64,000 bases of DNA from Lachnoclostridium sp. An169 (lineage in GTDB: Bacteria > Bacillota > Clostridia > Lachnospirales > Lachnospiraceae): the NCBI RefSeq assembly GCF_002160525.1, contig NZ_NFKT01000016.1, positions 38,177 to 102,176 of the forward strand, written 5' to 3'. The notes beneath the pieces were generated by a model that saw only the letters and a list, made by a program, of their open reading frames with translations, made no database searches and was not told where the DNA came from. Position numbers and translations under genes: made by a program. Positions 1-9,530 of this stretch are shown piece after piece (positions within the stretch are counted from its first letter, which is position 1; the number at the start of each line of letters is the position of its first letter).

Positions 1-732
1 GATGAGTACAGAGATTATCTGCAGCATATGCGGGACTGGAATCTGGCGGGATATATTTATCCGGATGCTGCCGTGACGGATTCCAGCCAGGAAGAACTGG
101 TGGATTCCGGGGTCGCAGCAGGCTATTTTATGGTAAGTGCCCCGGTACAGGCAGATGATTCAGAGTATATGATCCGTTTGACAGAGGTTTTCCAACCGAC
201 TCAGGCTATGGGAGGATGGGTTGTACCAAATACGGCGGAAGAACCGGAAGCGGCAGTGCGTTTTCTGAACTATGTATGGGAGAATCCGGACATAGCAAAT
301 CTGATCCAGTGGGGAATTGAGGGCGAACATTATGTAGTATTGGATGAAGAAAAAAATCTGATCGGTTTTCCTGAGGGAAAAGATGCTACAAACAGCGGAT
401 ACTACAACACACTGGGGCTCTGGGGAGATACCAGGGAGGTATATGTATGGAGCGAGAGCCAGTCTCAGGAAAAGAATGATGCATATACGGAAGAAGCAAT
501 GAATAATCCCATGAAAGATATAGGAGTGCTTTACAGTCCATCGGCAGAAGCTTCGACGAAGATCGCAGCGATAACAGCGGTTGTTGAACAGTATGAGCCG
601 TCTCTGGAGACCGGGAGCGTAGATCTTGATCAGTATTATGAAGAGTTCATCAATGCACTTAAGGCAGCCGGAGTGGACGACGTGATCGCTGAGAAACAGG
701 AACAGCTTGACGCTTTCCTGAAAGGAAAATAA
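1..732 (+). CDS. ABC transporter sugar-binding lipoprotein, C-terminal part (LipO/DUF3502 type)
   Basis: The reading frame is open from the first base, so the N-terminus, signal peptide and lipobox lie outside the window; about 243 residues remain. The sequence (GWVVPNT, a run of aromatic residues, then a long acidic helix ending in AFLKGK) matches the C-terminal region of large extracellular solute-binding proteins that work with LplB/YtcP-type permeases, where a DUF3502 domain is usual. It would bind an oligosaccharide or glycoside outside the cell and deliver it to the permeases at 4307 and 5252. It is the first visible gene of the operon running to 14195. Family assignment is fairly sure; the substrate is inferred only from the neighbouring rhamnosidases. 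Confidence 0.8.
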   Translation, partial: DEYRDYLQHMRDWNLAGYIYPDAAVTDSSQEELVDSGVAAGYFMVSAPVQADDSEYMIRLTEVFQPTQAMGGWVVPNTAEEPEAAVRFLNYVWENPDIANLIQWGIEGEHYVVLDEEKNLIGFPEGKDATNSGYYNTLGLWGDTREVYVWSESQSQEKNDAYTEEAMNNPMKDIGVLYSPSAEASTKIAAITAVVEQYEPSLETGSVDLDQYYEEFINALKAAGVDDVIAEKQEQLDAFLKGK

Positions 733-834
733 ACCAATACAGACAGGAGATTCAGAAGAAGCGCTGTACAGAAAAATGAGGCAAAGAAATCATTTGAGGT
801 GCGGCGCTTCTTTGCTATACGGAGGGAAAAGGCA

Positions 835-3498
835 GTGAGGAGAGAGAAAAGTCCGGAGATTCAGCCGTTCCTGAATATCTGGGATACAGATACTGAGGAT
901 GAGATCCGCAGCAGACTTCAGGAACTGAAAAAGATGGGGATCAGTTCCTTTGTGATTCAGTACGCAGCCAGAGAAAACGACGGACAGAAAAATTGGGGCA
1001 TCAGCCCTTTTGACGAGAGATATTTTTCGGTACTTGGAAAGATATCGAATATATGCCGGGAAATGCAGATGACATATTGGACGCAGGATGCGGCGCCTTT
1101 TCCTACAGGAGCTGCAAACGGGGCGTTTCGACAGGAGGAATATTTTCAAAGAGGAAAGCTTTATATAGAAGAACGTCATACAAATGTGCGGGGACCGTTA
1201 AAAAGTGCCCGGATTGCAGCAGACCGGTTTAACGGACTGCTCACAGGCGGAATGGAAAATATTATTGCAGGAATGAAAAAGACCGGTCCGGAGAAAAACA
1301 GCCGGGCACGACTTCTTGGAGTGACAGCAATGCCGGAGACAGAGGAAAATGAATATGATGCAGGAAAGGCGATCAGCCTTACGGAATACCTGAATGAAGA
1401 AAGCGGCATACTTCAGTTTGATCTTCCGGCAGGTATATGGCGCATATTTTTTATCTTTGAGACACATATCGGAAACGGCAGGAAGTTTTACATGAACCTG
1501 TTGGATAAAGAATCCGTAAAAGTACAGATAGAAAAGGTTCATGAACTGCACTACAGCAGATTAAAAGATGAGCTTGGAATTACGTGGGAGGGATTTTTCT
1601 ATGATGAGCCTGAAGTAGGAAATGTAGGAGGATATGATTTCAACTGTCTTCCGGGGGATGTGAAGGGGAGAACGCCGGCAGCTATGCCATGGAGCAGAGG
1701 GATGCCTGAAGCCATGAAGAAAAGGCTGGGAGAAAAATGGCTGGAGCTTCTTCCGGGATTGTGGTATGAATGTGGCGAAACAAGCCGGATAGTAAGATAT
1801 CATTATATGGATGCGGTAACAAGAGCAATTCAGGAAAATTATAATGGTCAGGTTTTTTCATGGTGTCGTGACAGAGGTATCCGCTATATCGGTCATGTTG
1901 TAGAGGATGAGAATTCCCATACGAGGCTTGGGTGCGGAACCGGACATTTTTTCCGAACACAGCGGCATCAGGACATGGCGGGGGTGGATCTGATCGGAGG
2001 TCAGCTGCGGCCGGGGATGGATATGAAGGGGGTGTGCTGGTACGGATGCGCGGATGGAGACGGAGAATTTTACCATTATGGGCTGTGCAGGCTTGCCGCA
2101 TCGGAAGCGCATATTAATCCGGAAAAGCAAGGAGGCAGCTTCTGTGAAATAAATGCGGTGTACCAGGAACTATCGAATGGGAAGTTTTATAAATTCCTTT
2201 TAGACCATTTATTTGTTAATGGGATTGACCATCTTGTGCCGGTGATCAGAAAAGCGCTTCTTCCGGAAGAAGGCGCGGTACTTTTCCGCTATGCCGGAAA
2301 GATATGCAGAATGCTGTCCGGAGGAAAGGCAGTGATACCGGCTGCAGTCCTGTACCATGCAGAGGCTGAATGGAGCGGGAGCTGCATGTATTTCCAGAAG
2401 GCAGGGGCAGTGCTGCAAAAGGAACAGATCGCTTATGATGTAATTCCTGGAGATGTATTTGTAGAGAGGGAGTATTATCATACCATGATTATGCCGGGCA
2501 GATTCTCGGTAAACGGACAGGAGTACAGGGCACTGATCATTCCGAAATGCAGTTATATCCGGGAAGATGTTCTGAAAGGCGTTCTGGAGCTGCATGAGAA
2601 TGGGACAGAGATCATGTTTATCGACTCCCTGCCGGTCGGCTACTGTGAAAGGGCAGGGAATATCGAGTGGAAAAATAAAAATTTTTCTCCGGTACCGCTG
2701 CAAAAGACGGCGGTGAGACTTAAGGAAAAAGGAATATATGATGTCCGCGTTATAGGATCGGCCCCCTGGCTGCGGTATGCTCATTGGAAAAAGGAGGAAA
2801 GAGATTATTACCTGTTTCTGAATGAGGATGACAGAAATGGCCTTCAGACAAAAATCATTTTTCCCGGATCGGAACACAGGTATATAAGAAGGGTAGATGC
2901 AGAGGAAAATTGGATTGAGACAACTGGTGCCGGAATGGTGGATTTGTCTCTGGGCTGTCTAGGGAGTGCTCTGTATATTATCGGGGAACCTCTCCGGGAA
3001 GAAAAAGAACAGAACCATGTACCGGAGGGGACTTTGTCAGGCAGACTTCCGAAGATCGGGTGGTCTCGGGGAAAATGGACGGCAGAGTACGAAAAAGAAG
3101 GAACAAAGCAGATTCGGGAACTGGCGGAACCGGAAGATCTGGAAATGCAACAGGATATGATAAGATTCACCGGTGAGCTGGTATACAGGACGAAAGCTGT
3201 TTTTATCGGACTGCTTCCCGATTTCCTTAACCTGGGGGAAGTTTGTGACAGCGCTCATGTGTATATAAACGGGATAGATGCAGGATACCGGATTGCGGCA
3301 CCGTACATATTTGATGTTTCTTCAGTGGTAAAAGAAGGAAGCAATGCTGTAGAGATACACATACAGCCTTCCCCTGCAAGAGGAATACCGGATATAAGAG
3401 ATCAGGATATGGAATCTATTGTGAGTCCGTGCGCATATGTATGTATGCCACGGTTGGGGCTGATCGGACCGGTATGCTGGCAGAAGGCGGCAGAATAA
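835..3498 (+). CDS. Putative glycoside hydrolase, GH106-like (rhamnosidase-type), cytoplasmic
   Basis: An 887-residue protein without signal peptide. I place the start at GTG 835 because GGAGGG lies 8 bases upstream; an in-frame GTG at 799 has no comparable site. The N-terminal half looks like a TIM-barrel hydrolase (FFYDEPEVGN, then IGHVVEDENSH, GGQLRPGMDM and GIDHLVPV segments), as in GH106-like enzymes. The C-terminal 130 residues (AHVYINGIDAGYR, NAVEIHIQPSPARG) form a galactose-binding-like beta-sandwich typical of GH2/GH106 tails. Being between the binding protein and the transport genes, it probably acts on the imported glycoside. Which acidic residues are catalytic cannot be settled by eye, and an unclassified GH family is a fair alternative. 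Confidence 0.55.
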   Translation: MRREKSPEIQPFLNIWDTDTEDEIRSRLQELKKMGISSFVIQYAARENDGQKNWGISPFDERYFSVLGKISNICREMQMTYWTQDAAPFPTGAANGAFRQEEYFQRGKLYIEERHTNVRGPLKSARIAADRFNGLLTGGMENIIAGMKKTGPEKNSRARLLGVTAMPETEENEYDAGKAISLTEYLNEESGILQFDLPAGIWRIFFIFETHIGNGRKFYMNLLDKESVKVQIEKVHELHYSRLKDELGITWEGFFYDEPEVGNVGGYDFNCLPGDVKGRTPAAMPWSRGMPEAMKKRLGEKWLELLPGLWYECGETSRIVRYHYMDAVTRAIQENYNGQVFSWCRDRGIRYIGHVVEDENSHTRLGCGTGHFFRTQRHQDMAGVDLIGGQLRPGMDMKGVCWYGCADGDGEFYHYGLCRLAASEAHINPEKQGGSFCEINAVYQELSNGKFYKFLLDHLFVNGIDHLVPVIRKALLPEEGAVLFRYAGKICRMLSGGKAVIPAAVLYHAEAEWSGSCMYFQKAGAVLQKEQIAYDVIPGDVFVEREYYHTMIMPGRFSVNGQEYRALIIPKCSYIREDVLKGVLELHENGTEIMFIDSLPVGYCERAGNIEWKNKNFSPVPLQKTAVRLKEKGIYDVRVIGSAPWLRYAHWKKEERDYYLFLNEDDRNGLQTKIIFPGSEHRYIRRVDAEENWIETTGAGMVDLSLGCLGSALYIIGEPLREEKEQNHVPEGTLSGRLPKIGWSRGKWTAEYEKEGTKQIRELAEPEDLEMQQDMIRFTGELVYRTKAVFIGLLPDFLNLGEVCDSAHVYINGIDAGYRIAAPYIFDVSSVVKEGSNAVEIHIQPSPARGIPDIRDQDMESIVSPCAYVCMPRLGLIGPVCWQKAAE

Positions 3499-3516
3499 AA
3501 AAGAGGTGATATGATC

Positions 3517-4329
3517 ATGAATCTACTGATCGTTGATGATGAACAGCAGATCATTCAGGGAATTATGCAGGGAGTACAGTGGGATCAGCTGAAGTTTGAC
3601 AGGGTATTTACCGCAAAGGGATACGATAAAGCTGTGCAGATTTTTGAATCCACGCAGGTGGACATTCTGCTTTCCGATATCGAATTAGACAGAAAAAGCG
3701 GTCTGGATCTTATTGAGTGGGTGAATGAACATTCGCCAGAGACAGCCTGCCTGATCTTATCCTGTCATGAAAACTTTAATTTTGCCCGCAGGGCAGTGAA
3801 ACTAAAGTGTCTGGAATATATCCTGAAACCGGTTCCTTATGGACAGCTGACAGAAATTCTGCTGCGCACAAAAGCTCAGGTACAGTCTCAGCAGAATGCG
3901 GTATTACTGGAAAATTATGGGAAGACATATATAAAGCAGATGAAAGAAACTGCTGCACCGGAAGCAGGGGGGAATGCCGTAGAGGAGGCAGCAGAATATA
4001 TTCATGATCATATTTCGGAGAATATAACGGTAGAATTTCTTGCGGCAAGGTCACATGTGAGCATAAGGCATCTGAACCGTCTGTTTCAGAGAGAGTTCGG
4101 GCAGTCTGTCGGAGATTATATGTCCAAACAAAGGATGATTTTGGCAGGAGAGCTCCTTAAGGATTCCGGAATGTCTGTAACGATGATCTCGGACAGGGTA
4201 GGCTATGGAAACTATTCCTATTTTACAAAGCAGTTTAAAAAATTTTACGGCATGACGCCAAGGGAATACAAAATGAAAGAGTCAGGCAACAGGAGAGGAG
4301 AAAACGATGAAAAGGAAAGAAAAGTATAA
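3517..4329 (+). CDS. YesN-type response regulator (receiver + AraC DNA-binding domain)
   Basis: A 270-residue cytoplasmic regulator. Residues 1-120 are a CheY-like receiver (IVDDE acidic pocket, the phospho-acceptor Asp in LLSDIEL, and the conserved Lys in YILKPVP). After a linker of about 35 residues comes an AraC double helix-turn-helix (VEFLAARSHVSIRHLNRLF ... ISDRVGYGNYSYFTKQFKK). ATG 3511 and ATG 3517 are both in frame; AGAGGTG at 3502-3508 gives 3517 the normal spacing. The gene overlaps the permease gene by 23 bases, so the two are translationally linked. At 270 residues it is shorter than most YesN proteins, which have a longer linker. The partner histidine kinase is not in the window and may lie upstream of base 1. 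Confidence 0.9.
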   Translation: MNLLIVDDEQQIIQGIMQGVQWDQLKFDRVFTAKGYDKAVQIFESTQVDILLSDIELDRKSGLDLIEWVNEHSPETACLILSCHENFNFARRAVKLKCLEYILKPVPYGQLTEILLRTKAQVQSQQNAVLLENYGKTYIKQMKETAAPEAGGNAVEEAAEYIHDHISENITVEFLAARSHVSIRHLNRLFQREFGQSVGDYMSKQRMILAGELLKDSGMSVTMISDRVGYGNYSYFTKQFKKFYGMTPREYKMKESGNRRGENDEKERKV

Positions 4330-5236
4330 GAAGATACGATGGAAGTGGATGGTGCCGTTCTACATTATGATGATCCCGGGACTGGTCTATTTCCTGATTA
4401 ATAATTATATGCCTATGGCGGGGATTGTAATGGCATTTAAGAAAATTGACTACAGCAAAGGAATCTTCGGGAGCGACTGGAATGGTTTGGCAAATTTTGA
4501 GTTTCTGTTTGCTTCCGGACAGTTCGGGACAATGGTAAGAAATACAATCTTGTATAACGGAGTTTTTATCATATTTAATACGGTGCTGGGAATCACAGTT
4601 GCAATACTGCTCAACGAAATCCGCGCTAAAATTGCAAACAGAATTTACCAGACGGTCATTCTTCTTCCATATCTGATGAGCTGGGTTGTAGTCAGCTATC
4701 TTGCCTTTGCCTTCCTGAGCAATGAGACCGGATTTATTAATAATGGTATTCTGGAAAAACTCGGACTTACCCAGATTAATTTCTATCAGGAACCGAAATA
4801 CTGGCCCTGGATTCTCCTTTTTGTAAACGAGTGGAAAAATATCGGGTTCTCTATGATCATATATCTTGCCGCTATTGTCGGGATAAGCAAAGATTATTAT
4901 GAAGCGGCAAGCGTTGATGGGGCGACAAGATGGCAGCAGATCACAAGGATCACACTGCCCTGTCTGAAGCCCACAATTATCACGATGTTTATACTGAGTG
5001 TCAGCAAAATGTTCTATTCGGACTTCGGATTGTTTTTTCAGGTTCCGAAAAATTCAGGGATTCTGTATCCGACAACTATGACGATTGATACATATGTATA
5101 TAACGCGCTGATGAAGCAGAACAATCCGGGAATGTCGGCTGCGGCAGGTTTTCTTCAGGCAATCGTGGGATTTGTTCTGGTAATCGGTGCAAATGCACTG
5201 ATCCGTAAGATCAGCAGAGAAGATGCGATATTTTAA
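4307..5236 (+). CDS. lplB: Sugar ABC transporter permease, LplB type
   Basis: A 309-residue inner-membrane permease with about six hydrophobic segments. The EAA loop that docks the ATPase is visible as YYEAASVDGATRWQQITR followed by LPCLKP. The N-terminus (charged start, then PFYIMMIPGLVYFLINNY and MPMAGIVMAFK) is characteristic of the LplB family. It pairs with the permease 15 bases downstream and the binding protein at the window start. No ATPase gene is seen, as is usual for these systems, which share a housekeeping MsmX/UgpC-type ATPase. The start has AGGAGAGGAG at 4291-4300. A role in uptake of complex or pectin-derived oligosaccharides is inferred from the family and from the rhamnosidases around it. 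Confidence 0.9.
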   Translation: MKRKEKYKKIRWKWMVPFYIMMIPGLVYFLINNYMPMAGIVMAFKKIDYSKGIFGSDWNGLANFEFLFASGQFGTMVRNTILYNGVFIIFNTVLGITVAILLNEIRAKIANRIYQTVILLPYLMSWVVVSYLAFAFLSNETGFINNGILEKLGLTQINFYQEPKYWPWILLFVNEWKNIGFSMIIYLAAIVGISKDYYEAASVDGATRWQQITRITLPCLKPTIITMFILSVSKMFYSDFGLFFQVPKNSGILYPTTMTIDTYVYNALMKQNNPGMSAAAGFLQAIVGFVLVIGANALIRKISREDAIF

Positions 5237-5251
5237 AAGGAGGAGCGGATT

Positions 5252-6148
5252 ATGAGTGATGTTATGTCAAAACAGGGAAAGATCATGCAGATTTGTTCAC
5301 ATATAATACTCGCGGCGATGTCAGTTATGGCTGTTGTGCCGTTCTGGCTTCTGATTGCAGCGTCCTTTTCAGATACCAATTATGCTGTGGCGGAAGGATA
5401 TCAGTTTTTCCCGGAGGTGTTAAGTCTTGATGCCTATGAATATATTCTCCGTCAGTGGGCGCAGATCGGGAGGGCATATCTTGTGACTATTGTGGTGACC
5501 GTAGCAGGAACGGCGGCGTCTCTTATTATTGTTTCCATGCTTGCATACGGGCTGGCACAGGAAAAACTGCCGGGCGGGAAAGTGATATTTGCGCTTATAC
5601 TGATCACTATGCTGTTTAATGGCGGGATTGTCCCACAATATATGATATATAACAATTTCTTTCATTTGAAAAATACAATCTTCGGGCTGATTATACCGAA
5701 TCTTCTTTTAAATGGTTTTACGGTGGTGCTTGTCCGAAATTATTTCAGATCCAGTATACCGGGAGAACTTTCGGAAGCTATGCGGATCGATGGGGCGGGA
5801 ACGTTCTACATATACAGACATCTGATCCTCCCGCTGTCAAAACCGATCCTTGCGACAATAGGGCTTATGGAAGCTGTGTCGTATTGGAATGACTGGAATA
5901 ATGGTCTGTATTATATTACGGACAGTAATCTGTACAGTATGCAGCAGCTTCTGAACGAGATAAATAACAATGTAAATTTTCTTGCCAATAACAGTTCTAT
6001 GCTTGGAGGTGTAGATCCGGGAGCTCTGCCCACGGCAACGATGCGACTTGCCATAGCAGTTATTGCGATTCTGCCGGTGTTGGCTGTTTATCCGTTTTTC
6101 CAGAAATATTTTGCAAAAGGAATTACTATGGGTGCAGTGAAAGGATAG
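5252..6148 (+). CDS. Sugar ABC transporter permease, YtcP/YesQ type
   Basis: A 298-residue membrane permease, the second half of the heterodimeric channel. It has six hydrophobic stretches, the EAA motif (GELSEAMRIDGAGTFYIYRH followed by LPLSKP) and the family's usual C-terminus (PFFQKYFAKGITMGAVKG). A strong AAAAGGAGGAG site precedes ATG 5252, and only 15 bases separate it from the first permease. It is followed by the MBL-fold gene after 3 bases, so the whole block is one transcript. Confidence 0.92.
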   Translation: MSDVMSKQGKIMQICSHIILAAMSVMAVVPFWLLIAASFSDTNYAVAEGYQFFPEVLSLDAYEYILRQWAQIGRAYLVTIVVTVAGTAASLIIVSMLAYGLAQEKLPGGKVIFALILITMLFNGGIVPQYMIYNNFFHLKNTIFGLIIPNLLLNGFTVVLVRNYFRSSIPGELSEAMRIDGAGTFYIYRHLILPLSKPILATIGLMEAVSYWNDWNNGLYYITDSNLYSMQQLLNEINNNVNFLANNSSMLGGVDPGALPTATMRLAIAVIAILPVLAVYPFFQKYFAKGITMGAVKG

Positions 6149-6151
6149 AAA

Positions 6152-6970
6152 ATGAATAAGGATAAATTTATGGTGAAGGAGTTTCCGGAAGAGGTTTTTT
6201 CCGTCAGCGCACCTGTATGGATGACCCGTGGAAAAAAAGGTGGTGCAATTATGCAGACATGGGCCGTATGTGGAAGCCGGTGCGTGCTCGCTGTAGACTC
6301 GCCGGCACCGGAAATCCCGGGACTGAGGGAATATATAGAAGATATTTTTCAAAAGCCTGCCATAATGATAAATACCCATGGTCATATTGACCATATCGGA
6401 TGTAACAGACAGTTTTCTGAGGTATATATGTCCAGAAAAGACTGGAACCTGGCAGCGGGCGGCGGGATATTCCGCAGTGGGAAAACAGATACGGCGGGAG
6501 GGCTCCCTTATAAGCTGAACGACATGCCGGAAGGAAAAAGATTTTCCCTTGGAGACCGGAGCTTTACGGCAGTCAGTGTGCCGGGACACACAGCAGGAAG
6601 CATGGTTTTATATGAACAGGAGACGGGAATACTGTTCGGAGGTGATGCTATTGCAAGGCGGATACTGTACGGACTGTCTGACTGGACGCCTTTGGAACAA
6701 TATAAATCAGGATTAAGAAAAATTGCCGGACTGCATATAACAAAGGTCTGTTCCGCACATGACGATTTCCCGCTTCCGGGGAATATGGCGGAAAGAATTC
6801 TGGAAAATATAGATAAATATCTGCCCTATACGGAGAAAGTATGGACATCTCCTGTAGACGGACGGATTTTTAAACAGATCGTGACAGAAGCGGGAGAAGA
6901 AAGCATAGACTATTTCAGTTTTGTGATCCCGGCAGACAGATGTGAGGAGAAAGAAAATGAAAGTATATGA
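6152..6970 (+). CDS. MBL-fold metallo-hydrolase
   Basis: A 272-residue cytoplasmic metallo-beta-lactamase-fold protein. The metal-binding signature HGHIDHIG (HxHxDH) is at about residue 77, followed by VPGHTAGS and FGGDAI, which supply the third histidine and the bridging aspartate; SAHDDFP near residue 208 may supply the last histidine. It starts 3 bases after the permease gene stops and overlaps the rhamnosidase start. The substrate is unknown. Proteins like this sit in many Clostridia glycan operons, and a lactonase, thioesterase or phosphodiesterase activity is possible. I would not assign a specific reaction. Confidence 0.8.
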   Translation: MNKDKFMVKEFPEEVFSVSAPVWMTRGKKGGAIMQTWAVCGSRCVLAVDSPAPEIPGLREYIEDIFQKPAIMINTHGHIDHIGCNRQFSEVYMSRKDWNLAAGGGIFRSGKTDTAGGLPYKLNDMPEGKRFSLGDRSFTAVSVPGHTAGSMVLYEQETGILFGGDAIARRILYGLSDWTPLEQYKSGLRKIAGLHITKVCSAHDDFPLPGNMAERILENIDKYLPYTEKVWTSPVDGRIFKQIVTEAGEESIDYFSFVIPADRCEEKENESI

Positions 6971-9530
6971 CCTGAAAACATTACATATGACAAATGCCTT
7001 TGGAATTGATCAGATTCCAGAGTTTTCCTGGAAGCTTTCAAGTGACAGAAAAAATGTGATCCAGACGGCATACCGGATTACGGTGAAAAAAGGCAGAGAA
7101 ACAGTCTGGGATAGTGGAAAGAAAGAGAGCAGGGAACAGTCCTTTGTGGAGTATGAGGGAGAAAAACTGGAATCCGGGACAGTCTATACATGGAGGGCAG
7201 AAGTCTGGAATAATTATGGAGAGCAGGCGTGCGCAGAAAGTTCTTTTGAGACGGCGCTGCTTTGTAAAGAGGACTGGAAGGCATCCTGGATTGCCTCTAC
7301 AGTTGAGAGAAAGCCGGTAACACAGTATAAATATGGAGATACTTATGCGCCGGTGATGTTCCGCAGAAATTTCCGGTTGGAGCAGAAAAAAATAGCGTCC
7401 GCCAGGATGTACGCATCTTCCTATGGAAATTACCGTCTGTACATAAATGGAGAGAGACCGGATGACCGGGAATTTGCCCCCGAGTTTACTGTCTATAATA
7501 AATTACTTTATTATCAGACTTACGACGTTACAGAACTGCTTCGAAGCGGCGATAATAAGATTGCCATGTACGTGGGGGATGGATGGTATTTCAGTGGTCA
7601 GACCGGTCCTTCTGAAAAGAAAGTGAAAGAGCCTTCTGTGATTTACCAGCTTGAGATTCGATATGAGGACGGCAGCAGGGAGAGAATCATGTCTGATGGT
7701 ACCGAGCAGTGTGGGACGGCTTATATTTTATACTCAGATCTTTTTCAGGGAGAGAAGCAGGATCTCGGAAAGAGCGGGACGGAAGAGACGGCCTTTCCGG
7801 TCAGGACAGAAGATTATGGACATGAAATGCTCTGCGCCCAGCCCATGCCCCCGGTCCGGCCGGCTGCACTGATCCCGGCGGCAGAAGTGTTCCGGACACC
7901 GAAAGGAGAGACTGTCGTTGACTTTGGACAGGTACTGTGCGGAAGAGCCCGGATAATGATCAGCGCGCCGGAGGGAAGCGAGATCACTTTTGATTATTTT
8001 GAGATCCTTGATGAGAATGGAAATTACATTAATACCATGTTTGCTCCTCAGAGAGACATTGTGACTGCTGGAAAGACACCGATGGTGCATGAGGCGTTAT
8101 TTACCTTTCACGGGTTCCGGTATATCCGGGTAAGCGGTATAGAGAATGTGAAAAAAGAAGATTTTACAGCAGTTGCGCTGTCCACGGAAAAAGAAAACTC
8201 CGGGGAGTTTGAGTGCTCGGATGAGCGTCTCAATCGGCTGTATAAAAATATCCGCTGGTCACAGCAAAATAATATGATGTCCATCCCCACGGACTGTCCC
8301 TCACGGGAAAAAGCAGGGTGGACAGGCGATATCCTGATCTACGCAAAGACCGCACTTATGAATGAAAATATGACGCCATTTTTAACCAGCTGGCTGAAAA
8401 ATGTAGCTGCGGACCAGCAGGACGACGGAACAGTAATGATCACAACTCCGTTTGCCAATCTGTATTCCGGACTGGTGAAGGCACAGTGTGCTGCATTTGG
8501 AGACGACAGGCCGACAGGAGTAGCCGGCTGGAGCGATGCGGTTGTCTGGGTGCCCTATATGATGTATCAGGTGACGGGAAACAGGCGGATCCTGCAGGAG
8601 ATGTACAAACCGATGGTAAAGTGGTGCGATTATATTATCCGCACTGCAAGGGAAAAGCGGGGATATCAGGACTTCCCGGAGGAATATGACCGGTATCTGT
8701 GGAACACGGGATTCCACTTTGGCGAGTGGCTGATCCCGGGTAAGGAAGACGGCGGGAATTTTGAGGACTGTAAGAAATCCTCCTACTATATCGCCCCATT
8801 TTTCGGATACAGGACGTTGACTATGATGGCAGAAATCGCCGGAATTCTGAAAGATAAGGAAAAAGAGGCGATTTACAGTGCCACGGCAGAAAAAATGAAA
8901 CATGCGATCCGGATGACACTGTTTGCGGAAGACAGGATGCCGGAGAATCTGATGGGGGCGTATGTGCTTGCCTTTGCATTTGATCTGGTGCCGGAGCATC
9001 TGACCGGAACATATAAAGAAAGACTGATCCGTCTGATCCATGAGAACGGAGACTGCCTGGGAACAGGATTCCTTGCCACGCCGTTCCTGATGGATGTACT
9101 GGAAAAGCTGGATGAAAAAGAGATGGCCCATGACCTTCTGTGGCAGACGAATAGACCGTCATGGCTGTATGAAGTAGAACACGGAGCAACCTGTATCTGG
9201 GAAGCCTGGGATGCGGATGATGCAGAAAGAACAGGACGTTTTGTCAGTTTTGACCACTATGCCTTTGGCTGTGTGGACGACTGGATCTGTCGGAGACTCT
9301 GCGGTATCGATTCAGATACTCCGGGCTTCTCGCATATCATCATAGCTCCGGAAGATGATCGGAGACTTTCATACTGCCACAGGGTTTTTGAAAGCGAAAA
9401 AGGAAAGGTTGAAGTGACATGGACAGACAGATCCTTGAAGATCACTGTACCATGCAACGCATCGGCCACGGTGATTTGGAAAGGAAAACAGTTTGAGACA
9501 GGCAGCGGGGACTATTTATGGGAAATATAA
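6957..9530 (+). CDS. Alpha-L-rhamnosidase, GH78
   Basis: An 857-residue cytoplasmic GH78 enzyme that hydrolyses terminal alpha-L-rhamnose from glycosides. Domain order matches the family: an N-terminal Fn3-like domain (about 1-105), a beta-sandwich carbohydrate-binding domain with YRLYINGERP and VGDGWYFSG (about 110-290), a linker domain (DFGQVLCGRARI), the (alpha/alpha)6 catalytic barrel and a C-terminal beta-sandwich. The catalytic region shows SIPTDCPSREKAGWTGD, containing the general-acid Glu, and HGATCIWEAWD, containing the second carboxylate. ATG 6957 has GAGGAG just upstream and overlaps the MBL gene by 14 bases. A paralogue with a different regulator lies at 15933. Confidence 0.93.
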   Translation: MKVYDLKTLHMTNAFGIDQIPEFSWKLSSDRKNVIQTAYRITVKKGRETVWDSGKKESREQSFVEYEGEKLESGTVYTWRAEVWNNYGEQACAESSFETALLCKEDWKASWIASTVERKPVTQYKYGDTYAPVMFRRNFRLEQKKIASARMYASSYGNYRLYINGERPDDREFAPEFTVYNKLLYYQTYDVTELLRSGDNKIAMYVGDGWYFSGQTGPSEKKVKEPSVIYQLEIRYEDGSRERIMSDGTEQCGTAYILYSDLFQGEKQDLGKSGTEETAFPVRTEDYGHEMLCAQPMPPVRPAALIPAAEVFRTPKGETVVDFGQVLCGRARIMISAPEGSEITFDYFEILDENGNYINTMFAPQRDIVTAGKTPMVHEALFTFHGFRYIRVSGIENVKKEDFTAVALSTEKENSGEFECSDERLNRLYKNIRWSQQNNMMSIPTDCPSREKAGWTGDILIYAKTALMNENMTPFLTSWLKNVAADQQDDGTVMITTPFANLYSGLVKAQCAAFGDDRPTGVAGWSDAVVWVPYMMYQVTGNRRILQEMYKPMVKWCDYIIRTAREKRGYQDFPEEYDRYLWNTGFHFGEWLIPGKEDGGNFEDCKKSSYYIAPFFGYRTLTMMAEIAGILKDKEKEAIYSATAEKMKHAIRMTLFAEDRMPENLMGAYVLAFAFDLVPEHLTGTYKERLIRLIHENGDCLGTGFLATPFLMDVLEKLDEKEMAHDLLWQTNRPSWLYEVEHGATCIWEAWDADDAERTGRFVSFDHYAFGCVDDWICRRLCGIDSDTPGFSHIIIAPEDDRRLSYCHRVFESEKGKVEVTWTDRSLKITVPCNASATVIWKGKQFETGSGDYLWEI

